Shown piece by piece: positions 45,571 through 56,254 of a stretch of 64,000 nt of DNA. This stretch comes from Prosopocoilus inquinatus. Taxonomy: Eukaryota; Arthropoda; Insecta; Coleoptera; Lucanidae. The DNA lies in contig CM069877.1 of the NCBI GenBank assembly GCA_036172665.1, positions 11,986,501 to 12,050,500 of the forward strand. Reading direction: 5' to 3'. The notes under the pieces are model-generated. The model saw nothing but the letters and a program-made list of their open reading frames with translations. It was not told the origin of the DNA and made no database searches. The position numbers were made by a program, and so were the translations under genes. Each line of letters begins with the position of its first letter. Position 1 is the first letter of the stretch.

Positions 45571-48500
45571 CACACGATTTCGATAAAGGTTCGAATCAGC
45601 ATCCTGAACACGAAGAGTGTAGATTCACTGCCTTAGATGTTTCGAGTTTGTTTTTCCGTTTTTCGCGAAGAAAGACTTGAGAATTTAATTTCCTTGTAAT
45701 TACAAATTTAGGAAGTGTTTAGATAAGAGAAAACAAACAGTCAAACGATGTATTAAATTAAATCGACTGAAAACAAACGAACCTCGATCCTCTCCGACTG
45801 ATTAATACCTAAGCGAAATCAATGCAAAAAGAAAATAATTATTAAATTCTTAGCAGTGAGTATATAGGAACTAATAAGAGAGATCACGGCGGGTTAAAAA
45901 TACGTATACATCAAAGTGAGTCGCTGGATAGATGGCATTAAGGTCTGTCGTGAGTCGACTGATAGATGGCGCGCAACTAAGAAAGTTGTGATGATTACAG
46001 GTTCCTACGTGTGCACAATAGCCGTTTCCCATCATCCAATGGAAATAATCCAGTTACTGTATTTTTCTCTCTCTCTTACATGCACTGAAACGTAGTTCTT
46101 CTCTCTTACATTTCTACCCGCGATTGTGTACCTCTTCAATTATCCTGAACGCCTAATGTTAATTTATAAGAAGAATTATTATATGAGAGTTTGAATAATA
46201 TATAAGTTTGAGTTATAAAAAATTATTTTCAAATAAAATTTTCCCAAATAACTTGAAATTTTGCGTGCAATTGAAGTTCCATTAAATTAAATTAGAACTA
46301 CAAAAGAAATTATTTAATATTATTAAACTTTGTGGTCTTAAATTAAAATTAATTTAATTCAAATTTACAGTTTTAATTCAGAATAAAATTTAATATTATT
46401 TATATCAATTATAAAAAAAAAGAAGTAATAATAAAAGTTTGATAAAATAACATACTTCAAATATGTGAAATATCAAAGACACAAAAAATTTAATCCTGAA
46501 AGCGTCGAAAAAAACATTAACGGCTGTTTATTTTCTTTTGGATTTTCACGTGAAAGTAGGTAATCAGTAAATGAATAAATTTACTTTCTTAAGGGAATTT
46601 ACTTTTAATTTAATTGTTGCTAATTCAGTTCAATAAAACCATTTTAGAACGTATAGTTGACCCGAATTTGACACTTCTAAAGGGAATCTGATCGGTATTT
46701 TCAACCAGCTGTTGCAAATTGCCTTAAGTGTAATTTTTTTTTTTTTGTAATCCGTTCCAAAGTAGCCTTGAAACATATTATTAATCATTTTATTTTGCAA
46801 ATTTTGTTCAAATTGTGCAACACGGCGTTGAAAGAAATAATAAAACCCGATTAAAAAGTAATGTGTTTTTAAAGCTATCGATCAAATTATTTAAATTACT
46901 AATACTACCATTATAATAACAATCCCACAAGTAATCTGCAATTATTTAATGCCCACACTGATAATTTTCTTTTAGCCATTTGAAAAATTTTAAATACATA
47001 CCGGGTGTACCATGCCATATGGATCACCCTTCTACAATTTTTATTTTTCAATCGATTTATATGAAATTTGAAAAAGATAAATTGCACATAAATATGGATT
47101 TTTCGACATACCATGGAGTACCGTATGACTTCTACTTTCTTAATTTATATGGCACACCCTTCATATTTTTACATATTTGGAATATAATTTGTGACTGTGA
47201 ATGTTCATCATTTGGTAATAATTCTGGTTTCTACGCCTCTACCCTAGAGGTGAAGATGGTCAAAATTTTTTGGCGTCCTTATGCAAAACATACCGTTTGT
47301 CCTAAAATTTCTAGTACATAATGGTCAACATGGAGGAATAGAAATTGCTCATTTGCCTGAATACATTTATATGAAATACACAGGATGTAGTCAGAAAGAC
47401 CATAAAAGTTGAACAAATTTGCTGGATTTTAACTGTTAATTTTTTATAAAGTAAGAAGAGAGTAATTATTATTTTTTTTGTTTTTCTTTAACAATGTGTT
47501 TTAATCAAAGTTGTGAATGGTTCTCGTGGTCAAGTGGGTGGTTTTGAGTTTGATCGAATTACGTAACCTGTCCTGTCGGGTGTCAAACCCAGACCAAGAC
47601 TTTCTTCAATTTGTTTTTAAGCTTAAATTAGTTTTTTTTAAATGCATCAGAACAAGTTTCTTTTTTCTTCGATTACTTTATTGAAATGTATTAGAGACTG
47701 TGGTTTCCAGTGCAATGAAATTGGATTGAACCTCCCAACCACAAAAAGTTTTTTTTAAAAACTAGATAGCTATACTGCCGTCTTGAGTAAATGACTTCTT
47801 CTTGATCACAAAAGAAGTGACCGTCCGTGTCTTGCTTATCGCTACCTCTCACCGGATTGCGTCAACCAAAGATGCTTTCTTTCCGGAAGTCCTATGACGG
47901 CTAGCAGTATGTCGGAAAATTCCATTTTCTGTTTAAATTATTGTCTCAAAATTTCATGTAAATTGATTAATAAATAAGGACTCTAAAAGGGTGAACACAT
48001 ACCGTGGGATACCCTGTATATGGCGTTCCATTTAAAATAAGAAGGTTTACATCACTGCCGCCGAAACCGAAACTCCAACGGTGGCTGGTAGTATGTCGGG
48101 AAATTCCATTTTAAACTTCATTTATCGTTCCCAAATTTTATATAAATAGATTAAAAAATTAAATATTTTAGAAAGGTGAATTTATGGTGTGGACCGCCCG
48201 GTATACCTTACAATAACTGATATTCCCATTAAAATATTTTTTAAATGGGGGAAGTTTGCTTTTTTGTCTTCTCTGAAAAAGCTCTGGCAACGCTGATTAA
48301 TACCCATTGAACAACTCACACATAGACGGCGACTAATAAAGTTATTGAAAATGTCATTTATTAAAAATTTATGCGCTTTCTTCACTGTCAACCTATCTTT
48401 ATAAAAAATATATATATTGGGTTGAAATGGTTTAAATATTTTCTTGGTTATTTCACCATTTTTTTTTTTAATTAAGTAAGATTAGTCAGATTTATTTGAT

Positions 48501-49561
48501 TTGTTGTGTTGTATTGACTTATTAAATTTTTAAAAGTTACACATTCTTGAGCATTTTTAACTTTCCAACAAAATTGTACGTTGAGAATCACACCAAAATG
48601 AACCATAAACAAATAAATCTCAGTAACCTAAAAGAATTAAAATGTTAAGTTTCTATGGTTTCTAACAATAAATTTTCGTACACAGCCATCAGTCAATGAA
48701 GCTATCTATTCCTTATTTTTTCTTAGTTCCGTTGCACGTCATCAAAGCAACAATCAGTCTTGCCAACATTCAGCTACAGATGTAACCATATATTTACGTA
48801 TAAATAATCCCTCCTTTTAAAAGTTTGTTGGCAGTAATTTGCAATGTTGACAAATTTTAATTGTCAAATTTACTCTTCATAACCTTTAAAAAATAAGTTC
48901 CATATTTATGACATTTCTTATTAAGATCACGAAAATTTTACGAGACGTTGAATTTCTTTTCTATTTAAAGAAGAATACATACAGGTCTGTACGATAACTC
49001 TACTTATTAATACAAATTCCAAGCTGTTTTATGTTTGTTTTTTGTATACGTTACACCTGGCAACGATGTCGAAATTCTACGTCATCATTGACGATGACGT
49101 GCAACGGAGCTAAGGAAAAATAAGGTATACTGATTGCGTATGCAATAAGTAAAGAATCAAACCAACACGTAGTAGTTCTAAATTGTCCAACAGAGGCCGC
49201 ATTTTGCACATACCCCTCTTCGCGCCACATTCCCGCCACCCTCATTCTTCTGTGTACGGTATGATCCCTCTTATTAGTACCTATATACTCACTGTTCTTA
49301 GCTTTACTTAGGCCACCATGACGTGGTTATTGATAATTTTTGTACAAAATTTGTTAAAATCTTCGTCCCAAGTTCCATATTGGTTTACACGAGATCTTTA
49401 CAACAATGTAGGTGCTGTACACCGTTCACGTAATGACGTCGACATATGTGATTCCGGTCCTTAATCATCATCATTATCATCATCGTCATACAATTATTGG
49501 ATAATCATAAAATTATTGGATATATTATAATCTATTGAAATCAAAATAAAAGGTCAGAACT
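45571..49561. other. AT-rich flank in copy 2, no gene recognised
   Basis: Counterpart of 31171-35157 with scattered substitutions. The frames seen there recur here unchanged in character. Confidence 0.5.
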
Positions 49562-50512
49562 AATTAAAGGGCCACTATGGGGATCTCGTAAACTATAAGA
49601 GACACAAAGATGGTTAAATTATAGAAAAGTTGCGCTGTCTCGAGGTCTAGAAAATATGCAAAAAAATCCTTTCTAGTTTCATTCGTTTTTGAAATACCTT
49701 TAAAAAACTGAAAATTCTCATTTTCGAAAATTTCAAACGTCTGCTTTATTTCTAAAATCATAAAATTCGGTGTTTTTACATTAAATTCGATGGACAACCT
49801 AAAGCAGTTCGAAGAAATAGGTTTAGGTTTGACAATTTCGTAGATACGACTGTCAACTGTTTCTTTTCGTATGGACGCTACCTTAGATATTCATAGCAAG
49901 TGATGCAGAAATAATTTTTGAATACGACCATGCTTTTGTTTTGAAGCAAAATATTAGGTTGCCAAGAATTTTTGTTAAAAAGTATTTTTTTTTTAATGTA
50001 GAAATGTAAATAAGTACCATAATTGAGTACGTTTTATTATTTTGATAACAATTTTAGTTCCGAATGTTTACACGCACCCGCCTACTAGATATTTTTTTTT
50101 TCAAAATCTTTTGTAGTAGCTTGATATTTTGTTTTAAAACAAAAGCATAAATGTGTCGTATGGTCGTATTCAGATTTTGTTTTTGAGGTAGCGTAAGAAA
50201 AAAGACAGTTGACTGTCGTATCTGCGAAACTGTCAATCCTAACCTATTTCTTCGGACTCTATTAGATTGCTCATCGAATTTAACATAAAAATATCAAATT
50301 TCATGATTCTATTTTAATAAATAAGGAAGACATTCGAGATCTTCGAAAATTAGAATTTTCAGTTTTTTGAAGATATTTCGGAAACGAATGGAGGTAGAAA
50401 AGTTTTTTTTTTTTTGGATATTTTGATAGGCTCGAAAGTAGCGCAACTTTTTTGTAATTTAATCATCTTTGTATCTCTTATAGTTTACGATATCGCCATG
50501 GTAGCCCTTTAA

Positions 50513-52092
50513 TTAGTTGTAACCCTGTATTGTATAATACCTGTTGTTGATTTATCTATTTCTTAGTTGTTACTGTTGCTTTACCGTTATTAAATTATAG
50601 CTACCAAAGAACTACTAGGTTTAAAAAATTAATAGCGTTTTCGTTTAGTTATAGTAAAACTTAATATTATAAATTTGTACTTCTAATAATTATAAGTTAT
50701 AATAATTTACTATCAACCTACAATTGCAAGCAAAAAAATAATAGCTAAAAATCAGATTCCTGTAATTATTATTCCTCAAAATGGTATTTATTGATTAAAG
50801 ACTAATTTACAAATTTTACCAAAGCCTGAAGCTTGTTAAATAGGAAAGCTTTCAAATTTTTTCGATGTCATATGTGAAATCGTCTTTAATCAATACCATT
50901 TTGAGTAAGCATAATTACAGGAATCTGCTTTTTGTCTACTATTTTTTGTTTTCGACATTGTATTACACAGTGAGAGTGAGCCTATGAGTGAATTTTGTTT
51001 TTAAAAAGCGCACATTTTCAAGTGAGAATCAATTTTCGTCGTTCGCCTTTTGTTTTCGAGCAACGACGTCATCGACTTTTTTTTTTTTAAACAGCCCTTC
51101 AATTTTTCTCTCGATTTCGTTAGCTCATCAATTTCTCTTTTCAACTACATAAAAAATTTCTGATGTTTTATGGGAAAAATGGGGGGTTTGCTACTGAAGA
51201 AGAAAATCGACGACATCATTAAATATTCGAAAACGAAAATTTACCTGTGCGAGTTTTTTTTTTGAACAATAAAAATGAAGAAATTACGAATTTTATTACA
51301 TACAAATATTTTTATATTCCATTTTTAATGATAATAAATTAATTTTAGTCCCAAGGTATTGGTTTAGTTAATACTAAGAATTTATGTATTGTAACGTAAC
51401 CATATTCGCTTCAAATATAAGGGATAAAAGAAAGTGTTTTGTTTTTTAGTTTTCTAAAATTGTCCCTCGAAACTCAAAAAGCACAAAAAAAATATTTCAA
51501 TAAATAAATTTAAAAAAATTGAAGGAAGCTTTTGTCATTATTTTTTTCTTGCCCTCAATGTGTACTTATGAAGTAATAATAATAATAATAATATGTGTTT
51601 ATTTCAATAAAAGAAGAGTGATAAAAATCATTTCCAGAAATTGAATAGAGTCAAAGCAAACAAAAATTCTGTTGAGAATAAGAATTATAAAAAAAATGAA
51701 ATTCTTCGTTATTAAATTAAGCGCAAAATAACAAACAACAATTGTAAGTAAGTCAAGGTAAGTAACTTCTTGAAGCCAATCGTTCTTATCCAATTACACA
51801 AAATTATGGCTCTCAAAATTTAAAAAGAGTAATAGATTGCATAGGCACCCAACCAAACAAGCAAATCAGATTAAGATATTTCAATACAGTGTACCGAACG
51901 CTGGGAAGTAGAATGGGTTGCCTACTCGGGGTTACCAGATTGGGCGAAATTCCGTCACCCGAGATTACATTTCAGACATATTTGGGATTTAAAAACCGTT
52001 CTTTTTTTCGCCTGGCGGCTGATTCGAGTTACCTTCGGAGAGTCGATGCAACGAGAAAATATACCACGCGATCAGTAGTGACTGTTCACGCC
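50513..52092. other. AT-rich end of copy 2
   Basis: Counterpart of 36106-37683. An (AAT)n run lies near 51575-51592. The last homologous bases are GACTGTTCACGCC, ending at 52092. Confidence 0.5.
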
Positions 52093-52510
52093 GTCGAAAT
52101 TTCCAGATTGTTCTAGAAGCTTCTCCTCTAAATTTCTGGATTGTTCTCGAAGCTTCTCAAAATTTCCAGACTGTTCTTGAAACTTCTCGTTCATATTTCT
52201 GGATTGTTCTCGAAATTCATCCTTCAAGATTTTATTAAAATCGGCGGGACCACACGAAATTTCGAAAAGGAACGTCTCCGGATCTTCACCAGCTGTCAAC
52301 AAATCGCATCGGAAACGCTGTTGAAGTGCGCCTTTCAAACCACAGGTTTCTAACTCTCGTTTTTCCAATTCGGCCACTTTTAAGTCTTTCAACAACACTT
52401 TTCTCGTAGCCATTATTTTTTTCCGATACTGTACTTATTTATTAATCTGATTAAATTTAATTTACTTTAAATTGTTTATTTATTTGCACAAACCCGCACA
52501 CCGACACCAC
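52093..52510 (-). pseudogene. Gypsy gag fragment of a second element, after the shared LTR
   Basis: On the minus strand, a primer-binding-site region (about 52491-52510) and leader follow the 3' LTR, and a gag start (ATG at 52413) is open for about 105 codons to a break at 52093. It matches the first part of the main gag, with the SAP-like start, TAGEDPETFLFEISCGP and REQSRN repeats. It differs by substitutions and lacks a few residues (AELEKREL for AELKTELEEREL). It is therefore from a related, not identical, element. The break joins directly to duplication copy 2. Confidence 0.85.
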
Positions 52511-52833
52511 TGTTACGTTTCTAGGGTTTAAATTTATTTATTTAAACGAATAAAACACTCGGTAAAAACTTAACCGTAATTTAATATTGCTTACAAACTA
52601 ATTTATTTGTAACAATTTATTTTCACACTAAAATCTAACTGCGACGATCGCTGTTAGAACTCGACTGACTGCTGAGTCCACCCCGGGCGATTTTATATCC
52701 TTTGCTGCCGTTTCGAATTTTCCAAGCTGGAAGATTCGAGTTTGTTCGATGGTGGCGTGACGGCCAATGACGCATAACGAACCGACTTCTTGACGCTTTC
52801 AGTTTGACGTAGTAAGCCGGGTGGTGCGCCACA
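52511..52833 (-). repeat. 3' LTR
   Basis: On the minus strand it starts TGTGGCGCACCACCCGGC and ends AGAAACGTAACA. It is preceded by the polypurine tract AAGAAGGGGGCAG and followed by a primer-binding-like sequence of a second element. The extra ORF runs about 46 codons into it. Confidence 0.9.
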
Positions 52834-53421
52834 CTGCCCCCTTCTTAAAAACGTTTCGTCTCGAAATGTTCCTGGTGATAGTCTTGAAGGAGGATGTCGG
52901 AATCTACAAGCTGGCCCATTCTTGCAACTTCCCGTCTGGAAGAAGTAGCAGTCTACGGTTTTGCTGTTGCTGACTGTTGCCTGTGGGTGGTGGCTGCAGA
53001 CTAGGACTTCAATTCCCGTTCTGTGGAAGATGACTTCCAGCATGCTTCGAATTACTCTCCAGTCTAGTCCGTCCAATCCGCAGCCCAATTTGGGGATGGC
53101 TAACTTCATCTGGTGGTTCTCTATTAGCTGTCTCCTCAGGCTATACAGGGCTCTCCACATACTTTGATAGTCAGGTTTACCGCTTGATGTCTTCTTAGTG
53201 ACTAAATAATGCACTTGGCGCCTCCGATCTGCCGTCGAATCAATGATCTGCAAGCTCTTGCTTACCACGGGATGCTGTCTTCGTAGCTCCTCGATTTGGC
53301 CAAATTTCTTCCTAAACACCTGAGCGATTCCTTTGGACATTTTCAGGTCTTCTGCTACGCAGTGGGCCAGACTGTACTCCAGTGGCACTTTAAAGAGATC
53401 TTGTTGCTCCTCCGTGGTCAT
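52693..53421 (-). CDS. Macrodomain-CCCH zinc-finger protein encoded by the gypsy element
   Basis: 242 codons. Residues about 8-135 match the OARD1/TARG1-type macrodomain: SLAHCVAEDLKMSKGIA, a YLVTKK segment (Lys76-Lys77), IPKLGCGLDGLDW with Asp117, and RVIRSMLEVIF. In that family a Lys in the TKK region and the Asp of GCGLD carry out ADP-ribose removal from acidic residues. Both are present, so activity is plausible but inferred. A CCCH finger (Cys158, Cys166, Cys172, His176; C-x7-C-x5-C-x3-H), typical of RNA binding, follows. Residues from 197 on are encoded by the LTR. The ATG (53421-53419) overlaps the pol stop as ATGA, suggesting translation by termination-reinitiation. The frame is intact although pol is broken. 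A role in countering host ADP-ribosylation or in RNA packaging is conjecture. Confidence 0.85.
   Translation of the reverse strand: MTTEEQQDLFKVPLEYSLAHCVAEDLKMSKGIAQVFRKKFGQIEELRRQHPVVSKSLQIIDSTADRRRQVHYLVTKKTSSGKPDYQSMWRALYSLRRQLIENHQMKLAIPKLGCGLDGLDWRVIRSMLEVIFHRTGIEVLVCSHHPQATVSNSKTVDCYFFQTGSCKNGPACRFRHPPSRLSPGTFRDETFLRRGQCGAPPGLLRQTESVKKSVRYASLAVTPPSNKLESSSLENSKRQQRI
52834..52851 (-). other. Polypurine tract of the gypsy element
   Basis: On the minus strand TTTTTAAGAAGGGGGCAG abuts the 3' LTR (TGTGGCG). It is the expected primer site for plus-strand synthesis, and lies inside the coding frame of the extra ORF. Confidence 0.85.
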
Positions 53422-56254
53422 TCCAAACCGTGCCTTCCTTCGGCGTGATGAGACATGAAGGTTTCGAAGTTCGCTTCGGAAACTTGCGCCCTTTGTACTG
53501 TCCCTTCATCTGCTTCTCCATGGTAAAGGGCTATCCGGTTGAAGTGGATTACTTTGGGTTTGCCATGGGGGACCTTCTTGATGCGGTAAACGACGTCGTT
53601 GATCCGTTTCATCACTTTGTAAGGACCTCCCCAAGAAGTCTGCAGTTTTGGGGAGACCCCTCGATGTCTTTGGGGGTTATAAAGCCAGACCAGTGCTCCA
53701 GGTTGGTATCCCCCGTGTTGAGCGTTGATGTCATAGTGCTCCTTCATCCGATCGCTGGCCGTCTGTATATTGTGACGCACTTAGTTGTGGATGTCGTCCA
53801 TTTTCCTGCGTAATTTGCTCACGCAATCTTCGTCGCCAGGCTTCACACCAAACTTCAGGTCGCAGGGCAGTCTCGGCTCTCGCCCGAATACCACTTTCGC
53901 GGGAGTCTCCCCTGTTGTCTCATGAACACATGAGCGGTATGCCATTAGAAACAGGGGGATGTACGTGTCCCAGTACCTCTGATGATCGGAAACGACCTTG
54001 GACAAATGTCGGTTGATGGTTCAATTGAACCTTTCCACCATTCCGTCCGACTGTGGGTGGAGTGCAGTTGTTCTAGTTTTTCGTACGCCGAGCAGAGTAC
54101 ACACGTTCTTGAACAAGGCCGAGTCAAAGTTCCTTCCTTGGTCTGAATGCAGTTCCATAGGTGCACCATACCGACTGATCCATTCCCTGACAAGGACTTC
54201 CGCAATAGTGACTGCCTCTTGGTTAGGTAGGGCGTAAGCTTCAACCCACTTGCTAAAGTAGTCCATTACCACGACGATGTACTTGTTTCCACCATTCGTT
54301 TCTGGAAACGGGCCGGCTACATCGATGGCAACTCTCTCAAAAGGACTTCCAACGTTGTACTGTCTCATGGGAGCCTTACCCCGCCTGTAGGGGCCGTTAC
54401 TGGCTGCGCAGACTGCACACTTTCTGCACCAATCCTTCACGTCTTCCTTGCAGTTCACCCAGTAAAATCTTTCGCGCACCTTCTCCATAGTCTTCTTAAC
54501 TCCCAGATGCCCTCCCGAAGTTCCATCGTGAAGTTCCCTCAGAACTTCTGGCACCCTATTCTTGGGGATTAGTAACTGTGTCTTCTGTTCCATGCCTTCT
54601 GGATTCTCCATGCTTCGTCTCAGAAGACCACGATCCAACACTATGGAGTCCCACTGCGCCCAGTATGATTTCAGGACGGTGCACATGGTGTTACCTCTTC
54701 CCAGGTAGGCCTCGTGTCCCTGCTTTTCCACTCTAGCACTAATTTCAAATCCGGGTCGTTCTCCTGGTCTCTTCGCAGTTCTTCGGCTTGCCATTTGTCA
54801 TCAACAATGGCTGTCCTCGCAGTCGTGGCTATTTTCTCGTCCAAACGACTACAGTGCTTACAGTCTTCGGCACAGGGTCTTCTCGACAGAGCATCGGCAT
54901 TTCGATGGCTAGTTCCTGCCCGATGCTGAATTTCAAAATCGTACTCCTGAAGTCGTTCGATCCATCGTGCAACTTGCCCTTCTGGGTTCTTGATACGGAG
55001 AAGCCATTTTAGAGCGGCGTGGTTGGTCCTCAGCAGGAAGCGTCTACCATACAAGTACTTGTAGAAGTGTTCTATCGTTTTTACGACGGCTAGCAATTCC
55101 CTTCTTGTGACGCAATAGTTTCGTTCCGGCTTTGACAGGACTTTACTGAAGTAGCCGATCACCTTCTCTTGCCCCTCTTGTATCTGGGAGAGTACGCCAC
55201 CAATCCCAACGTTGCTAGCATCTGTGTCCACAACGAACTTGCCTTCCGGGAGAGGATAACTCAGAATAGGAGCACTAACCAAGTACTGCTTTAGTTGTTC
55301 AAAGCCAATTTGACACTGTTGGTCCCATTCAAATGGACGACCTTCTTCAGTGAGTTTTGTTAACGGCTTAGCAATGTCTGCAAATCCAGGAACGTAGCGC
55401 CGATAGTAAGTGCACAGGCCAAGGAAACTCCTTATTTGGTGTTTATTTGTGGGAGTTGGCCAGTCTTTCACCACCTGAATCTTCACAGGGTCCACGGCGA
55501 TTCCATTTCCATTAACAATGTGCCCCAGGTAATTCACTTCCTTCTGGAACAGGTGACACTTCTTGAGGCTAAGCTTTAGTCCAGCTCCGCGAAGCCGCTG
55601 GAACACTCCTTCCAGGTTCCTCAGGTGGTCGTCGAACGTTTTTCCCACGACAATTATGTCGTCAAGGTACACCATGCACGTTGTCCAGGACAGACCTTTC
55701 AGAACCGTCTCCATTAACCTCTCGAATGTCGCTGGGGCATTACATAATCCGAATGGCATCACTGTGAACTGCCACAGACCCATACCAATGGAAAACGCCG
55801 TCTTTTCTCGACCTTCAGACGCCAGCTCAACTTGCCAATATCCACTCTTTAAGTCCAAAGTTGAGAAGATCTTTGAGCCGGCCAGGGTGTCCAGGGTATC
55901 ATCAATCCGTGGCAGGGGATAGCTGTCCTTCTTGGTGACATTGTTGAGTAACCGGTAGTCTACACAGAACCTGGGGGACCTATCCTTCTTCTTCACAAGC
56001 ACTACTGGTGACGCCCACGGGCTGCTTGATGGTTCTATTACATTATCCTTTTCCATCTCGCGAATAATGCGTTCCGCTTCCTCACGCTTCGCCAATGGTA
56101 ATCGCCTTGGAGCTTGACGGATAGGTCTTTCTTCTCCAGTCTCTATTTTGTGTTTCACGACATCAGTTCTTCCCTTGGATCCATTTTCTACCTCGAATAC
56201 ATCTTGATAACGGCCAATCAGATTCTTTGCTTTTGTCTTCTGGTCTGGAGTCAA
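53418..56254 (-). pseudogene. Gypsy pol: reverse transcriptase-RNase H-integrase, broken
   Basis: The first frame (56254-54671, 527 codons) overlaps the end of gag by about 92 bp in a different frame. It has LDLKSGYWQV, YLDD (residues 196-199) in the reverse transcriptase and VVDTDASNVGIGG in RNase H. A frameshift near 54690 leads to the integrase frame: an HHCC finger (LHDGTSGGHLG, CRKCAVC), AIDVAGPFPE, SDQGRNF and SDGMVERF. An in-frame TGA at about 54021 and TAA at about 53781 interrupt the integrase C-terminal part, which ends with GPYKVMKRINDVVYRIKK-type sequence and the stop at 53420-53418. These are recent-looking single lesions in an otherwise well-preserved gene. As it stands the protein would be truncated after RNase H. 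Confidence 0.92.

Larger units (their letters stand above)
37911..52092 (+). repeat. Tandem segmental duplication, copy 2 (14.18 kb including hAT)
   Basis: Collinear with 25634-37683. Differences are the hAT at 38684-40866, loss of about 60 bp at the right end of the palindromic MITE (near 40905), about 40 bp lost inside the second MITE (near 41765), an 18-bp in-frame difference in one ABCA exon and scattered substitutions. The repeated features sit here as follows: second MITE 41475-42499, ABCA exons 42817-43922, 236-bp repeat about 44250-45570, MITE 44841-45211, fold-back about 49562-50512. It ends at 52092, where a gypsy gag fragment begins. Confidence 0.92.
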
